Shown here piece after piece: positions 7,726 to 16,302 of a stretch of DNA of 64,000 nt. How positions within the stretch are numbered: the stretch's first letter is position 1; every line of letters starts with the position of its first letter. The notes beneath the pieces are model-generated. The model saw nothing but the letters and a program-made list of their open reading frames with translations. It did no database searches and was not told the DNA's origin. The stretch is from positions 2,914,001 to 2,978,000 of the forward strand of contig OZ253476.1 of the NCBI GenBank assembly GCA_965261795.1. The letters run 5' to 3'. The position numbers and the translations under genes were made by a program. This DNA is from CBDCFV01 sp965261795 (GTDB taxonomy: Bacteria > Chloroflexota > Dehalococcoidia > Lucifugimonadales > UBA3495).

Positions 7726-9774
7726 ATGCCGACAAAGACCAAAGCGTCGGAGTACCGGAACAACGCCGCGACAGCGGAACGGTCCGAGTACCAAAACGAG
7801 GAGACGGAGAGTAAAGCGGAATACCCCTCAGAGGACCGGGACAACAGCTACTTAGCAGCCAACCAGCACATGGTAAAGTTCACCGACGAACTACGGAGCA
7901 TCAACGAGCAAGCCGCCTTGGACTTCGACCGCCGGAAGAACCCGGCGGAGTACGACCAGAAGGAAAAGCAGGAGATGCTGGAGGCGGTGACGGAAGCCTT
8001 CAACGCCGCCAAATGGAACAGCGCGAATGAGCGGCTGGATGCCGCTCACCAAGTTAGCCAGAACCTGTACCAGCCAATGTACTCCAGGATCGAGGTCGCC
8101 GAGGCCGCAGCGCAGCACCGGCTCCCCGCCGGGTTCATCGACGAAGTAAGAAAGGAGAAAATCGATTACTTGGAGAAGAGGCAGGACGCGGAGACCGGGG
8201 CCGAGAGGCTGGAGTTAACGGTAAAGGACCTCGAAACCGCGCAGCGGATGGTGGAAGAGAGCAATGGGATGTTCTACTTGGTCTCCACCCGGAACCTGGA
8301 CCACTACCAATCCCAGTTCGCCAACGCCCTGTACAACAGCGACATTCAAGAGAACGCAAAACAGCTGATGGAGGGCTCCCTAGACAACGCGGTGCGCTAC
8401 TATAACGGGGACATCTCCCACGTCAGGCGGTGGGACGAACTGCTGGAAGGAAACACCCGCTTCTGGGAAAACGAACAGGAAGCTTCAGACAAGAAACAGG
8501 CTGATGGGGAGTCTGACCAGAAACAGACAGAGGGAGAATCGGACCAGAAGCAGGCCGAAGGAGAAGCCGCGGAGCAACTTAAACCCAGCTACCAAGAACT
8601 CGCCGCCTTCCGGAACCTAGAAAGCATGGACGAGTATACACTGGACCACGAGGTGAATGACATCCTGCACGAGAGGTTGAATCACAGCCAGGAATACGTC
8701 GCCGAGCTCCAACTAAGCCAACACCCCGACGCCAAGGCGGTAACCCGAGTCCACGAAGCCATACACGAAATGGCCCACGAGGGGATCGTGGAGAGCGTGA
8801 ATCACGGGAACGAGGAGAACTTCTCCCAAGCAGTGCGCAACATCGAGAAGTGGGACCAGAAACTGGCGGAGGAGATGCGGGAAGCAACAGGCTTCATCCA
8901 AGGCGAGAACTATAAGCAGCCAAAGCAGCCGGAGGACTTCGCCTACTTGGGGAACCTATCGGACTACGCCGAAGAGGTCAGGGCCCAGAACAACGCCAAC
9001 CGGCACAACATGTCAGACCTGAATTACGACGTCACGAGCAAGCTGGTGGAGAAACTCGAAACGCGGCTCCAGATGACGGAAGAATGGGGCACCTCGAGCC
9101 TCACCCTGGACGTGTCCGAAGACTACCGGGCGATGAATGAGATCATGCAGGCGTTGGAATACACGACCAGACCCGAGGACCCGATGTTCTGGAAGCTGCG
9201 CGGGTTGGACAAAGGACATGCGGAATCGGAGATTGAAGCAATGACGGAGAACCGGGCCTCCGAGGGAGCCAAGGAATGGATGGAGAATAACGAAAGCCTG
9301 GAAGCGAGAGAGAGAGCACTTCTGGGACTGGAAGCCCTGAAGAAGAACACCAGAGACGACGTGTCGCACGCCGTAGATCACCGGGACTACGAACTATACC
9401 GGGGCAGGTTGGACGACATCGAACACAACGCCGGGGAATACGCCGAGATTTTCGGGACGAGGAGCCAAGAGGTCTGGGTGGACGAAAAGCCGGAGTCCCC
9501 GGTGAAATTCGCCGAGATAGAAGGCGAGAACTTCGAGGAGAGGACAAGGTTGTATCTGGACCAATCAATGGAGTTCAACAAGAAGTATGAACGAGCGCTG
9601 GAAGGGGCCGTAGGGGGAGACGCCGAAGCAGCGATATACTTGGCAGAAGAACTGCGACATTACTACGAGATCACGCTGGAGAACGCTCACCCGCACGACA
9701 GAGACTCAGCCCAAGACTTCAAGCGTACAGACGATATGGCGGAGATGATGGCGTCTTTCCTCCGCGACAGGTAG
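7726..9774 (+). CDS. Large charged hypothetical protein (682 aa)
   Basis: A highly charged, mostly helical protein with no membrane segments and no cysteine clusters. Residues 255-285 hold three imperfect acidic/Gln repeats (SDQKQTEGE, SDQKQAEGE). The long helical stretches on either side look like coiled coils, as in DNA-organising or scaffold proteins. ATG 7726 (MPTKTKASEYR) has AGAAGGTG about eight bases upstream. The repeated element at 7575-7660 precedes it and a perfect intrinsic terminator follows, so it is probably a single-gene transcription unit. Family unknown. Confidence 0.78.
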   Translation: MPTKTKASEYRNNAATAERSEYQNEETESKAEYPSEDRDNSYLAANQHMVKFTDELRSINEQAALDFDRRKNPAEYDQKEKQEMLEAVTEAFNAAKWNSANERLDAAHQVSQNLYQPMYSRIEVAEAAAQHRLPAGFIDEVRKEKIDYLEKRQDAETGAERLELTVKDLETAQRMVEESNGMFYLVSTRNLDHYQSQFANALYNSDIQENAKQLMEGSLDNAVRYYNGDISHVRRWDELLEGNTRFWENEQEASDKKQADGESDQKQTEGESDQKQAEGEAAEQLKPSYQELAAFRNLESMDEYTLDHEVNDILHERLNHSQEYVAELQLSQHPDAKAVTRVHEAIHEMAHEGIVESVNHGNEENFSQAVRNIEKWDQKLAEEMREATGFIQGENYKQPKQPEDFAYLGNLSDYAEEVRAQNNANRHNMSDLNYDVTSKLVEKLETRLQMTEEWGTSSLTLDVSEDYRAMNEIMQALEYTTRPEDPMFWKLRGLDKGHAESEIEAMTENRASEGAKEWMENNESLEARERALLGLEALKKNTRDDVSHAVDHRDYELYRGRLDDIEHNAGEYAEIFGTRSQEVWVDEKPESPVKFAEIEGENFEERTRLYLDQSMEFNKKYERALEGAVGGDAEAAIYLAEELRHYYEITLENAHPHDRDSAQDFKRTDDMAEMMASFLRDR

Positions 9775-9808
9775 CCAAGCACCCCGGATACACAAAACGG
9801 CGTCCAGC

Positions 9809-9848
9809 AAAACCCCCGGCGGCATTCTCCCAGCCCGCCGGGGGTTTT
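9809..9848 (+). terminator. Intrinsic terminator after the 682-aa gene
   Basis: AAAACCCCCGGCGG (9809-9822) pairs perfectly with CCGCCGGGGGTTTT (9835-9848) around a 12-base loop, ending in four T. It lies 35 bases after the stop codon. The A-run on the opposite side means it could also work in the reverse direction. Confidence 0.85.
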
Positions 9849-9923
9849 GCGCGTCTACGGGAGAGAATGATAACGGTTTGAATGGAAGGAACTTCAGGGA
9901 TGAAGGAGACCGGGGAAAGAAAA

Positions 9924-9984
9924 CGCCGGCTCCCGCCGGCGGTCTGGAGCAAAAAAAGCCCCGCCGCCCGATTGGACAGCGGGG
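9924..9984. repeat. Two further GC hairpins
   Basis: CGCCGGC-TCCC-GCCGGCG forms a tight stem at 9924-9941. CCCCGC (9959-9964) pairs with GCGGGG (9979-9984); on the minus strand this second stem is followed by seven T, the form of an intrinsic terminator. The rest of 9849-10084 shows no gene. Confidence 0.4.
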
Positions 9985-10084
9985 ACACTACGACTGAGAG
10001 GCCCCATGATTACAGACCTCGAAGAGAATTGTAAACTCAAGAAGGAACCATGTCAAAGCAGCCGGAAAAACCGGACAGGGGCTT

Positions 10085-10170
10085 GGGCAATCCAGTACAC
10101 ATCTTCAGGTATGAAAGCGCAGCATAGCGGCGTTTTCAAAACTGTCCAAGTGACAAACATGGTTGCAAGC
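10085..10170 (+). promoter_or_regulatory. Repeated upstream element, copy B
   Basis: This is the partner of the element at 7575-7660: gggcaatccagtacaca, then cttcagg, agcatagcgg, gttt and gtgacaaacatgg in the same order and similar spacing. Just after it, TTGCAA and AATAAT separated by 17 bases make a plausible promoter about 100 bases before the gene at 10299. Confidence 0.5.
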
Positions 10171-10298
10171 AAGAAAAACAGGCGAAATAATCAGGATGTT
10201 ATCTGATGCCTCCCCCTAATCTCACCTGAACAAGGCCAAGATGAAGGAAGAGCATCCCGGTAAACACTACGACAAATTTAATGAGAGGTACAAACTCC

Positions 10299-10991
10299 AT
10301 GACACAACAGCGAAGGTACACCACCAGTTTCAATCCCGTCCAGCTTCTCGACTCCGCATTCGTCACCATCGGAGAGAAGAAGATGAACGAACTGGGAATC
10401 ACCAAGAGCAACGGCAACTACAACTTCCAGTACCTCAAAAAGCTGGAAGGGATTGTCGGAAATATCGTAGTCATGGAAACCCAGTCTCACATCAACTTCT
10501 CAGAGAATCAGGGTGAGGTAAGGTTCTATGGCGCGATCACGGGTAAGGCAGGACTGAATATGGTTGGACAACCCACCCTGCGCAGCACCCTCCCGGCCAT
10601 TGTTCTAGCCCCTCGCAAGCGAAACGCACAGCAACGCGTTGCCGCCAGAGAGACCTTTGCACAGACCTTGGAATCGTGCAAAGGAATGGACAAGGCAGAA
10701 ATAAACCCGGAGTCCGTGCACCTCTATCAGAAGACTTCGATGCAAGACGGAACCTCGCAGACCATCGTCTTGATCGAAGCCGCAGGGATATTCGGACAGG
10801 ATAACCAGGGAACTCCGGTTTACTGGTCTATCTTGCAGCACCCGTTGGAAAACTTCCTCCCCAAGCCCGAGGAAGTAAAAACGGAGAGCAAGCGCACCCG
10901 GTCCCCGCGAAAGCCCTCCGCCGAGAAAGGTTCGACCCCCACGCCCGAACCTAGCGCTGAAGTAGAAAGGGAAGCAGTCAACGTAAGCTAA
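10299..10991 (+). CDS. Hypothetical protein (230 aa)
   Basis: ATG 10299 (MTQQRRYTTS) is chosen over ATG 10281 because GAGAGG lies at a normal distance before it. The first 160 residues alternate beta strands and turns without cysteines (VGNIVVMETQSHINFSE, VRFYGAITGKAGLNMVG). The last 45 are a disordered Lys/Pro/Glu tail (SKRTRSPRKPSAEKGS). That layout resembles a nucleic-acid-binding domain with a basic tail, but no family is recognised. It shares an upstream element with the 682-residue gene and precedes the polymerase-like gene by 283 bases. Confidence 0.65.
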   Translation: MTQQRRYTTSFNPVQLLDSAFVTIGEKKMNELGITKSNGNYNFQYLKKLEGIVGNIVVMETQSHINFSENQGEVRFYGAITGKAGLNMVGQPTLRSTLPAIVLAPRKRNAQQRVAARETFAQTLESCKGMDKAEINPESVHLYQKTSMQDGTSQTIVLIEAAGIFGQDNQGTPVYWSILQHPLENFLPKPEEVKTESKRTRSPRKPSAEKGSTPTPEPSAEVEREAVNVS

Positions 10992-11052
10992 CCTCTCTGC
11001 GAAGCACCTATGGTGACAGCCGTTTAGACTGCCACCACTCGCAGACCTCAAG

Positions 11053-11095
11053 AACGTCGTCTCAAGGGTAAAACCAAGAGACGGCGTTTCCTTAT
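11053..11095 (+). terminator. Probable intrinsic terminator
   Basis: AACGTCGTCTC (11053-11063) pairs with GAGACGGCGTT (11078-11088) with one mismatch around a 14-base loop, followed by TCCTTAT. It lies 62 bases after the preceding stop and would separate that gene from the polymerase-like gene. Confidence 0.6.
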
Positions 11096-11274
11096 ACGGG
11101 CCAGCAACGCCTCCGCACTTTAAAAACAAAACAACACCAATCTTGCCGGCATCCCCTATTTTGGGCATTCCGGCTACCGTCAGAAAATTCTAGGGGATTC
11201 AGAACAAGCTCATACCGGCCTTTCTTAAAACAACACCTTAACCGCAACTGAACAACAGCATAAGGAGAGAACTC

Positions 11275-14211
11275 ATGTTTCAGACAGAAAACCGGATAAA
11301 GCTGCCCCACGACATCGACTCGGAACTGGAAAACGACAGGTTCTTCGGACTTCTCGACCGCATGGTTGAGGACGTCTACCAGGACCTCCGGGACAACGAC
11401 ATCGAACGGACAGTCCAAGACGCCATGATGTCGGGGCACCTGAACTCCTACTACACCCCCTCCCAAATCGTAACGCCGGAGCGGGTGCTAGAGAACAATC
11501 ACATGAGGTCTACCTGGTTCCTGCACTCCACTCACTTGAGACTGGAAGACCCCCGCGTTTTAAGCTTCTCCTTCGGACGGCCCCCGGAAGAAAACGCCGG
11601 ACCGTACATCGAGGAGAACGCAAACGAGGTCGCGGAACTCTTGAACAAACTAGGTCAGAGAGCGTACCTGTGGACAGCTTCGAACAAGCTCACCGTCTTC
11701 ACCGCCAAGCCCTCCGGGTTGCTATTTCTCCCCGAGGACATCAACGTGGAGACGCAAGAATCGGAGTCAGGATTAACCTTTCTCCCCGGAGCAGACCCCG
11801 GTAAGATAAGCAAACGGCTTCGTTGCTACTCCGGAGCCCCGGGAGTATTCTTCGATCCCAAGCCATCGCTCTTCCCCGAGCTGAACCTCGGCGGGGAGTA
11901 TACCTACCGAGTCAAGGTCAGGGACTCAAGCACGGTGGGAGACGGCGGGGGGTCATGTCCTTCAAGCATAGCCCGGGAGATACTCCGACTGTCCCGCGCA
12001 CCCCTCTGGGGCGACATAATCGCTTTCCAGATCGTCGCGCTGGCAGCGGACTACAGCTTCAAGGGACTGATCAACATCATCCCAGACGAACTGTGGACCG
12101 AACAAGCCGACCTGCTGATCGACGCCAAGAGCGTTAATCACCAAGTCCACAGCACAAAAGCGACCTTGGGCAAACTGATGCCTACCCGGCAGAAGCAGAA
12201 CAAGCGTTATTTCTACATCGAACCAATAAACTTGAGCCAAGTGGTGAACCGCTTCATCGACGCGGAACAACTTGTCACTCAAGTCCAGGTCATAGCGGAG
12301 AATCTCGACGCACTGACTTGGAACAAGGCCCTAGCGAAATCAAGGAAGCTAGAGGCTGAGTTCGTCGAAGAGACCCCGGAGACGGTCGAAGAGACCCCGG
12401 AGGTCGAAGAAGACAATGACTGGGACAGCAATCTGAGCCACGTACAGCACGCCATCAGGCAGCAACCCGAGGAGAAGAAGGGACTGCTGCTGGCCTACGA
12501 AGAGTCCCGGGGGAGTCCATTCGCACTGCCCAGTGTCACCAGCATGGTGGCTGAGGGACCCGCGAACAGTTGGACCTTCCAGTTGAAGAAATCCCGCAAG
12601 AAGGGCGGAGACTGGAACTGGGAAGAAGGCAAACCGCAGAACTCCACGCTGAGCGGGATCATGATCTCAGGAGAAAAGCTCCTGCTCATGGACCCGATGT
12701 ACGCAGGAACCACATACCCCCGCAAGGGATACGTGAAACTCATCTGGCACCCCAAGCAGGACGACCAGTTGATTGGCTTAGGGCTGTCCAAAGCCGACAC
12801 CCTGCGGATGAGGGACGCCCTCGATGGCATGGACGTCGACGGCGACAAGCTCCAACTCATACCGATGGAGGATGAACACGGAAAGCCGATGGTCCTCTTG
12901 ATGCGGTCTCCAATGAGCATTGACGGAGGCGGATGCCTGAAATTGACGCTCAAGGACGCCGCCCGGATGCGAGAGCTTGGATACCACTTTTACCGGCAGA
13001 CTGGGGAACACAAGTATCCCGGTCTGTACGAAATACAAGACGGAGAACAGATATACCCCGACATGCTCCACGCGACGCCCCACGAAAACCCACCCCAGTG
13101 GACGACGGACCCAGACCTGATGGTCCAGCGGACGTTGGAAATGACACAGTACCGGGGGGTCATGGGGAAGGTATGTCTGGCCGCCGCCAACTTGGACTTC
13201 GCCGGTCTATATGACCCGAAGAAGCACAAGTTCAACATGAGCGAAGCGGTCATCGACCCGTCACTCAACGCCTCAGCAGACCCGACCCCGGTCCTCCTGC
13301 CGCTCCAAGAGACCATTCTCAGAGCGGTGCGAGAGGGAACACCTTTGGACAAGTGCATCTTCCCCCGGATAAGCGGAGGAATACGGCGCATGTTCAAAGA
13401 ACGACATCCGGGAGAGGAATTCGAACCGGTCCTTACTTGCCAACAACACCACCACGAGTGGCGCCAAGGCCAGGAAGCCGCGAATCGGTTCCTTCGGGAA
13501 CGGATGAAAGAAAGGGCACTATTGGCCCACGGACCCACGGAATGGCTGATGACCAAATTCCGGACCAAGCTCTACAACTTGGTCGTCCACGCCTTGGAAG
13601 AGAGGACAGCCGTATGGGCCCAGAAAGCCCAAGACGAGAAGGAAGTCTGGAACGACGAAGAACTAAACCACCGGCAGAAGGAAGCCCGCGTCGCAGCCTT
13701 GATCAATGACGCGAAGGAAGCCGAGAAAGCGGTGGTGAACGAGGCGTACCTCAAAGCAGTCAGGACGGTGGACGACTTGGAACCCGGTCAGTTCATGGCT
13801 GGGTGGGTCCAAGCGGCCGTCAGCCGGACCAAGAGGTTCAGGAGATTCGAGCCGGTACGCACCGGATGCCTGTTGCAGTTGCCTTCGGAGGAAATCCGGG
13901 GGTTCTTCCGCAAGGGGGAATCGGAAGCGACGGCCATAATAAGGACAGAAGAACGGGAAGAGATTCCCGAAGGGACTCCGTGTTACGTCGAAGAAACGCA
14001 AAGGGGCAACAAGACCGTCTGCCGGCTGATCGCCGAAGAAGACGGAGCCGTGATTGCGGATCTGAAGTACGAGGCGCGGCACTACCTCGAACTGAACATG
14101 GAAACGGCAGGATACCTGCCCAAAATCCAATTATCCAAGAGGAAGGGCAATGGTTGGGAACAGGCACCCAATCAACTGCTCCTGCGGGTGACGAACCCAC
14201 AGAACGCATAG
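11275..14211 (+). CDS. Putative DPBB-type RNA polymerase (D-x-D-G-D protein)
   Basis: A soluble 978-residue protein. Residues 517-529 read DGMDVDGDKLQLI, with D520, D522 and D524 in the D-x-D-G-D arrangement that binds catalytic magnesium in two-barrel RNA polymerases: bacterial beta' (NADFDGD), eukaryotic RNA-dependent polymerases (SGxDLDGD) and phage YonO-like enzymes. Strand-rich sequence precedes it (GYVKLIWHPK). It is followed by YRGVMGKVCLAAANLD (626-641) and LQETILRAVREGTPLDK (677-693), comparable to the conserved helical segment after the motif in RNA-dependent polymerases. The C-terminal 250 residues are helical and basic, with a small beta-rich end. AGGAGAGAACTC precedes ATG 11275. 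The motif is seen; family membership is inferred from motif and order alone, and a metal-binding coincidence remains possible. Confidence 0.55.
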   Translation: MFQTENRIKLPHDIDSELENDRFFGLLDRMVEDVYQDLRDNDIERTVQDAMMSGHLNSYYTPSQIVTPERVLENNHMRSTWFLHSTHLRLEDPRVLSFSFGRPPEENAGPYIEENANEVAELLNKLGQRAYLWTASNKLTVFTAKPSGLLFLPEDINVETQESESGLTFLPGADPGKISKRLRCYSGAPGVFFDPKPSLFPELNLGGEYTYRVKVRDSSTVGDGGGSCPSSIAREILRLSRAPLWGDIIAFQIVALAADYSFKGLINIIPDELWTEQADLLIDAKSVNHQVHSTKATLGKLMPTRQKQNKRYFYIEPINLSQVVNRFIDAEQLVTQVQVIAENLDALTWNKALAKSRKLEAEFVEETPETVEETPEVEEDNDWDSNLSHVQHAIRQQPEEKKGLLLAYEESRGSPFALPSVTSMVAEGPANSWTFQLKKSRKKGGDWNWEEGKPQNSTLSGIMISGEKLLLMDPMYAGTTYPRKGYVKLIWHPKQDDQLIGLGLSKADTLRMRDALDGMDVDGDKLQLIPMEDEHGKPMVLLMRSPMSIDGGGCLKLTLKDAARMRELGYHFYRQTGEHKYPGLYEIQDGEQIYPDMLHATPHENPPQWTTDPDLMVQRTLEMTQYRGVMGKVCLAAANLDFAGLYDPKKHKFNMSEAVIDPSLNASADPTPVLLPLQETILRAVREGTPLDKCIFPRISGGIRRMFKERHPGEEFEPVLTCQQHHHEWRQGQEAANRFLRERMKERALLAHGPTEWLMTKFRTKLYNLVVHALEERTAVWAQKAQDEKEVWNDEELNHRQKEARVAALINDAKEAEKAVVNEAYLKAVRTVDDLEPGQFMAGWVQAAVSRTKRFRRFEPVRTGCLLQLPSEEIRGFFRKGESEATAIIRTEEREEIPEGTPCYVEETQRGNKTVCRLIAEEDGAVIADLKYEARHYLELNMETAGYLPKIQLSKRKGNGWEQAPNQLLLRVTNPQNA

Positions 14212-14363
14212 AAGGGAAACGCCGGGTCAGGGAGTACATTGCCCTGACTTGGCGAAACAACTTGGTGAAAACGGCGATCATAGCCGTCACCCAAGCGGTC
14301 CTCTATGAACTGGTGAGAAATCCGGCGGGGACGTAATAATCCCCCAAGAAAGAAGAGAAGACC

Positions 14364-15029
14364 ATGAAAAAGGCGATAATAGCGGTGCTCCTCATGACGA
14401 CGCCCATCGTAGCGATAGCTTACTTGGGAAGCATCATAAACGGCGCAAACTCAAACTCAAGCTCCCTGAGCACAGCGGACAAGTACATCGCCGCTTACAG
14501 GGAGTACAAGACCATCCAGCCGGACCCCCGAACGCTACCCAAGATCAGCGGGGAGATGGAACTGGACGACTGCCGGGCCGACAAGCTGAACCCGTATACA
14601 AACCATCCGGTGAGCGGAACGGTCATCCGGGTGATTGACGGGGATACACTCCGGATCAGCATTGAAGGATTTGAGATGCCGGTCCGGCTCTGGGGAATAG
14701 ACGCTCTAGAGATGGAGCAGGCAAACGGGCCCAAAGCCCGCGAGAAATTGGAAGCACTGGTCCCCGAGGGGTCCAGGGTCAAGGTCCACCCGGTGAACAA
14801 GGACTACTACGACCGGATGGTGGCTGTGGTGGACAACGGGAACGGGCAGGCCGTGAACTTCGATATGGTCGCCCGCGGATGGGCCTATCACTACCCGAGA
14901 TACGACCCGAGAACCAATGGATGTCTCGCTTCAGCGGAAAGAGCCGCCCGGGACAGCCGGATGGGAATGTGGAGATACGGCACTTCCAAGGAGGACCCTC
15001 CTTGGGAGCGCCGCTGGGGAACAAGATAA
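14364..15029 (+). CDS. Secreted thermonuclease-like protein
   Basis: A 221-residue protein: signal or anchor segment (residues 1-22, KKAIIAVLLMTTPIVAIAYLG), a linker, then a staphylococcal-nuclease domain from about 83. The catalytic set is present: D92 and D94 (VIDGDT), R108 (PVRLWGID), D113, E116, and R151 (YYDRMVAVV). The family hydrolyses DNA and RNA with calcium. Export suggests action outside the cytoplasm, for example on incoming or extracellular DNA. SD GAAGAGAAG precedes the ATG. It follows the polymerase-like gene by 150 bases and ends at a strong terminator. Confidence 0.9.
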   Translation: MKKAIIAVLLMTTPIVAIAYLGSIINGANSNSSSLSTADKYIAAYREYKTIQPDPRTLPKISGEMELDDCRADKLNPYTNHPVSGTVIRVIDGDTLRISIEGFEMPVRLWGIDALEMEQANGPKAREKLEALVPEGSRVKVHPVNKDYYDRMVAVVDNGNGQAVNFDMVARGWAYHYPRYDPRTNGCLASAERAARDSRMGMWRYGTSKEDPPWERRWGTR

Positions 15030-15060
15030 GAAGAGGCGCAGCACCCTTATCAGGAAACGA

Positions 15061-15095
15061 AGAACCCCCCGCGGTAACGCAGGGGGTTTCTTTTT
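15061..15095 (+). terminator. Intrinsic terminator after nuclease gene
   Basis: A GAACCCCCCGCG stem pairs with CGCAGGGGGTTTC around GTAA and is followed by five T. It ends transcription of the nuclease gene 32 bases after its stop. The following 240 bases (15096-15338) contain nothing I can support as a gene. Confidence 0.8.
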
Positions 15096-15348
15096 GGGAA
15101 TCATATACTGGACAATGTTGTGGGCCGGGTGCTGTCCTACAAACCTGAGAACGACCGGGAGGGGCAGCGGCGGGGTCCTAACAACAGTCGGAAAGAGAAA
15201 CCGCCCAGTAAGACCAAAGGCAGGAATATACAGCCCAAGAACGTATGACCCGCCAACAAAAACAACAGGCCCAACACGAATCATGGTGTCGGGCATGCTC
15301 TTGTCATTCGGAATCAGTTATCTGTGTGACGTTGCCTAAGGGGTGTCG

Positions 15349-15717
15349 TCAAATCAACTTGATCCAAATCACCATCGCCCGAATCTGGCAAATAGCCAAG
15401 AAGGAATCGGCGTTCTTGGCGTACCGGGTTGCCACTCCCCGCCACTGCTTGAAGTCCAAGAAGCCATTTTCCACCAGATGCCTCAGCTTGTACAGCGCCC
15501 GGTCATACTCCCGCTTTTCCTTCCGGTTGCTTTTGGGTGGTATTACCGGGTTCATCCCCAATTCCGAGGCGGTGGCTATGATTTCATTGGTGTCATAGGC
15601 TTTGTCTGCCAGAAGATGCTCCGCCGCGATACCCTCAATCAAGGGCAGCGCTTGGGAGCAGTCGGCCACCGTGCCTTCAGTCACCATTACCTTTACCGGC
15701 ATTCCGTGGGCATCCAC
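15349..15717 (-). CDS. IS5-family transposase, frame 2
   Basis: The 122-residue C-terminal half includes the second aspartate (HLLADKAYDTNEI) and the final glutamate region (YKLRHLVENGFLDFKQWRG) of the DDE catalytic triad. The first residues of the fused protein (LNSKLHLAVDAHG) lie upstream of the nominal ATG, so it is made by ribosomal frameshifting rather than from its own start. Confidence 0.85.
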   Translation of the reverse strand: MDAHGMPVKVMVTEGTVADCSQALPLIEGIAAEHLLADKAYDTNEIIATASELGMNPVIPPKSNRKEKREYDRALYKLRHLVENGFLDFKQWRGVATRYAKNADSFLAICQIRAMVIWIKLI

Positions 15718-15737
15718 CGCCAGGTGCAGCTTACTGT

Positions 15738-16154
15738 TCAGCCCCCTTTTGTGCGGGCAATGGCTTGATTGCCGCCCCGGGCGCCGGCGCTGTGAGGATG
15801 GGCCTTGATGTAACTGGCGTCAATCATCAGCCACTCAAAGTCAGGATCGTCAATCATGGCGTCCAGCAGCCTGGCCCATACGCCCCGGTCCCGCCAGCGG
15901 CAGAAGCCTTTAGCCCCCCGGCTTGACCGGGGGGGCCGGTGAGTGTTCTTCCAGTCCCCGTAGTCCGGGGGCAGGTCCCGCCAAGGAGCGCCGGTGCGCA
16001 GAATCCAGAACACGGCGTTGATGAACAGGCGGTTATCGTAAGCGGGCCGGCCCGTCTTGCCCTTGCTGCCGGGGAGAAGAGGCTCCAGGATTTCCCATAC
16101 CTGGCCGGAAATGTCATGACGGCGGTGCGCCGGCACTGCGGTTGCTGCTGACAT
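15738..16154 (-). CDS. IS5-family transposase, frame 1
   Basis: The 138-residue N-terminal part carries the DUF4096-type region (GQVWEILEPLLPGSKGKTGRP, INAVFWILRTGAPWRDLP) and the first catalytic aspartate region (WLMIDASYIKAHPH). It ends TKGG at the A4G5 run. A -1 shift there continues into the second frame, giving a full transposase. Confidence 0.88.
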   Translation of the reverse strand: MSAATAVPAHRRHDISGQVWEILEPLLPGSKGKTGRPAYDNRLFINAVFWILRTGAPWRDLPPDYGDWKNTHRPPRSSRGAKGFCRWRDRGVWARLLDAMIDDPDFEWLMIDASYIKAHPHSAGARGGNQAIARTKGG

Positions 16155-16302
16155 ATCCCAATCCTGCTACACTGATTGCAATGTCAGCTTATCACCTCAC
16201 TCTCACTTTGACGACACCCCCTAGGAATGGAACACGTGACGGTGATAGATAACCCACGAGCCTACATTCGAGGCTAGGGCCAACATCAGAAAGAGAGCCG
16301 AA

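Larger units (their letters stand above)
15339..16220 (-). mobile_element. IS5-family (IS427-like) element, copy 1
   Basis: Ends are GGGGTGTCGTCAAA (15340-15353) and TTTGACGACACCCC (16207-16220), a perfect 14-bp inverted repeat. CTA at 15336-15338 and 16221-16223 may be the target duplication. Two transposase frames on the minus strand overlap an A4G5 run, the usual IS427-group frameshift layout. A second, near-identical copy in the opposite orientation lies at 63058-63940. Confidence 0.9.

Noticed and set aside
12829..12846. DVDGD as an EF-hand calcium loop
   Set aside because: A single loop without the rest of the 12-residue EF-hand pattern or flanking helices, in a strand-rich context; later polymerase-like segments fit better.
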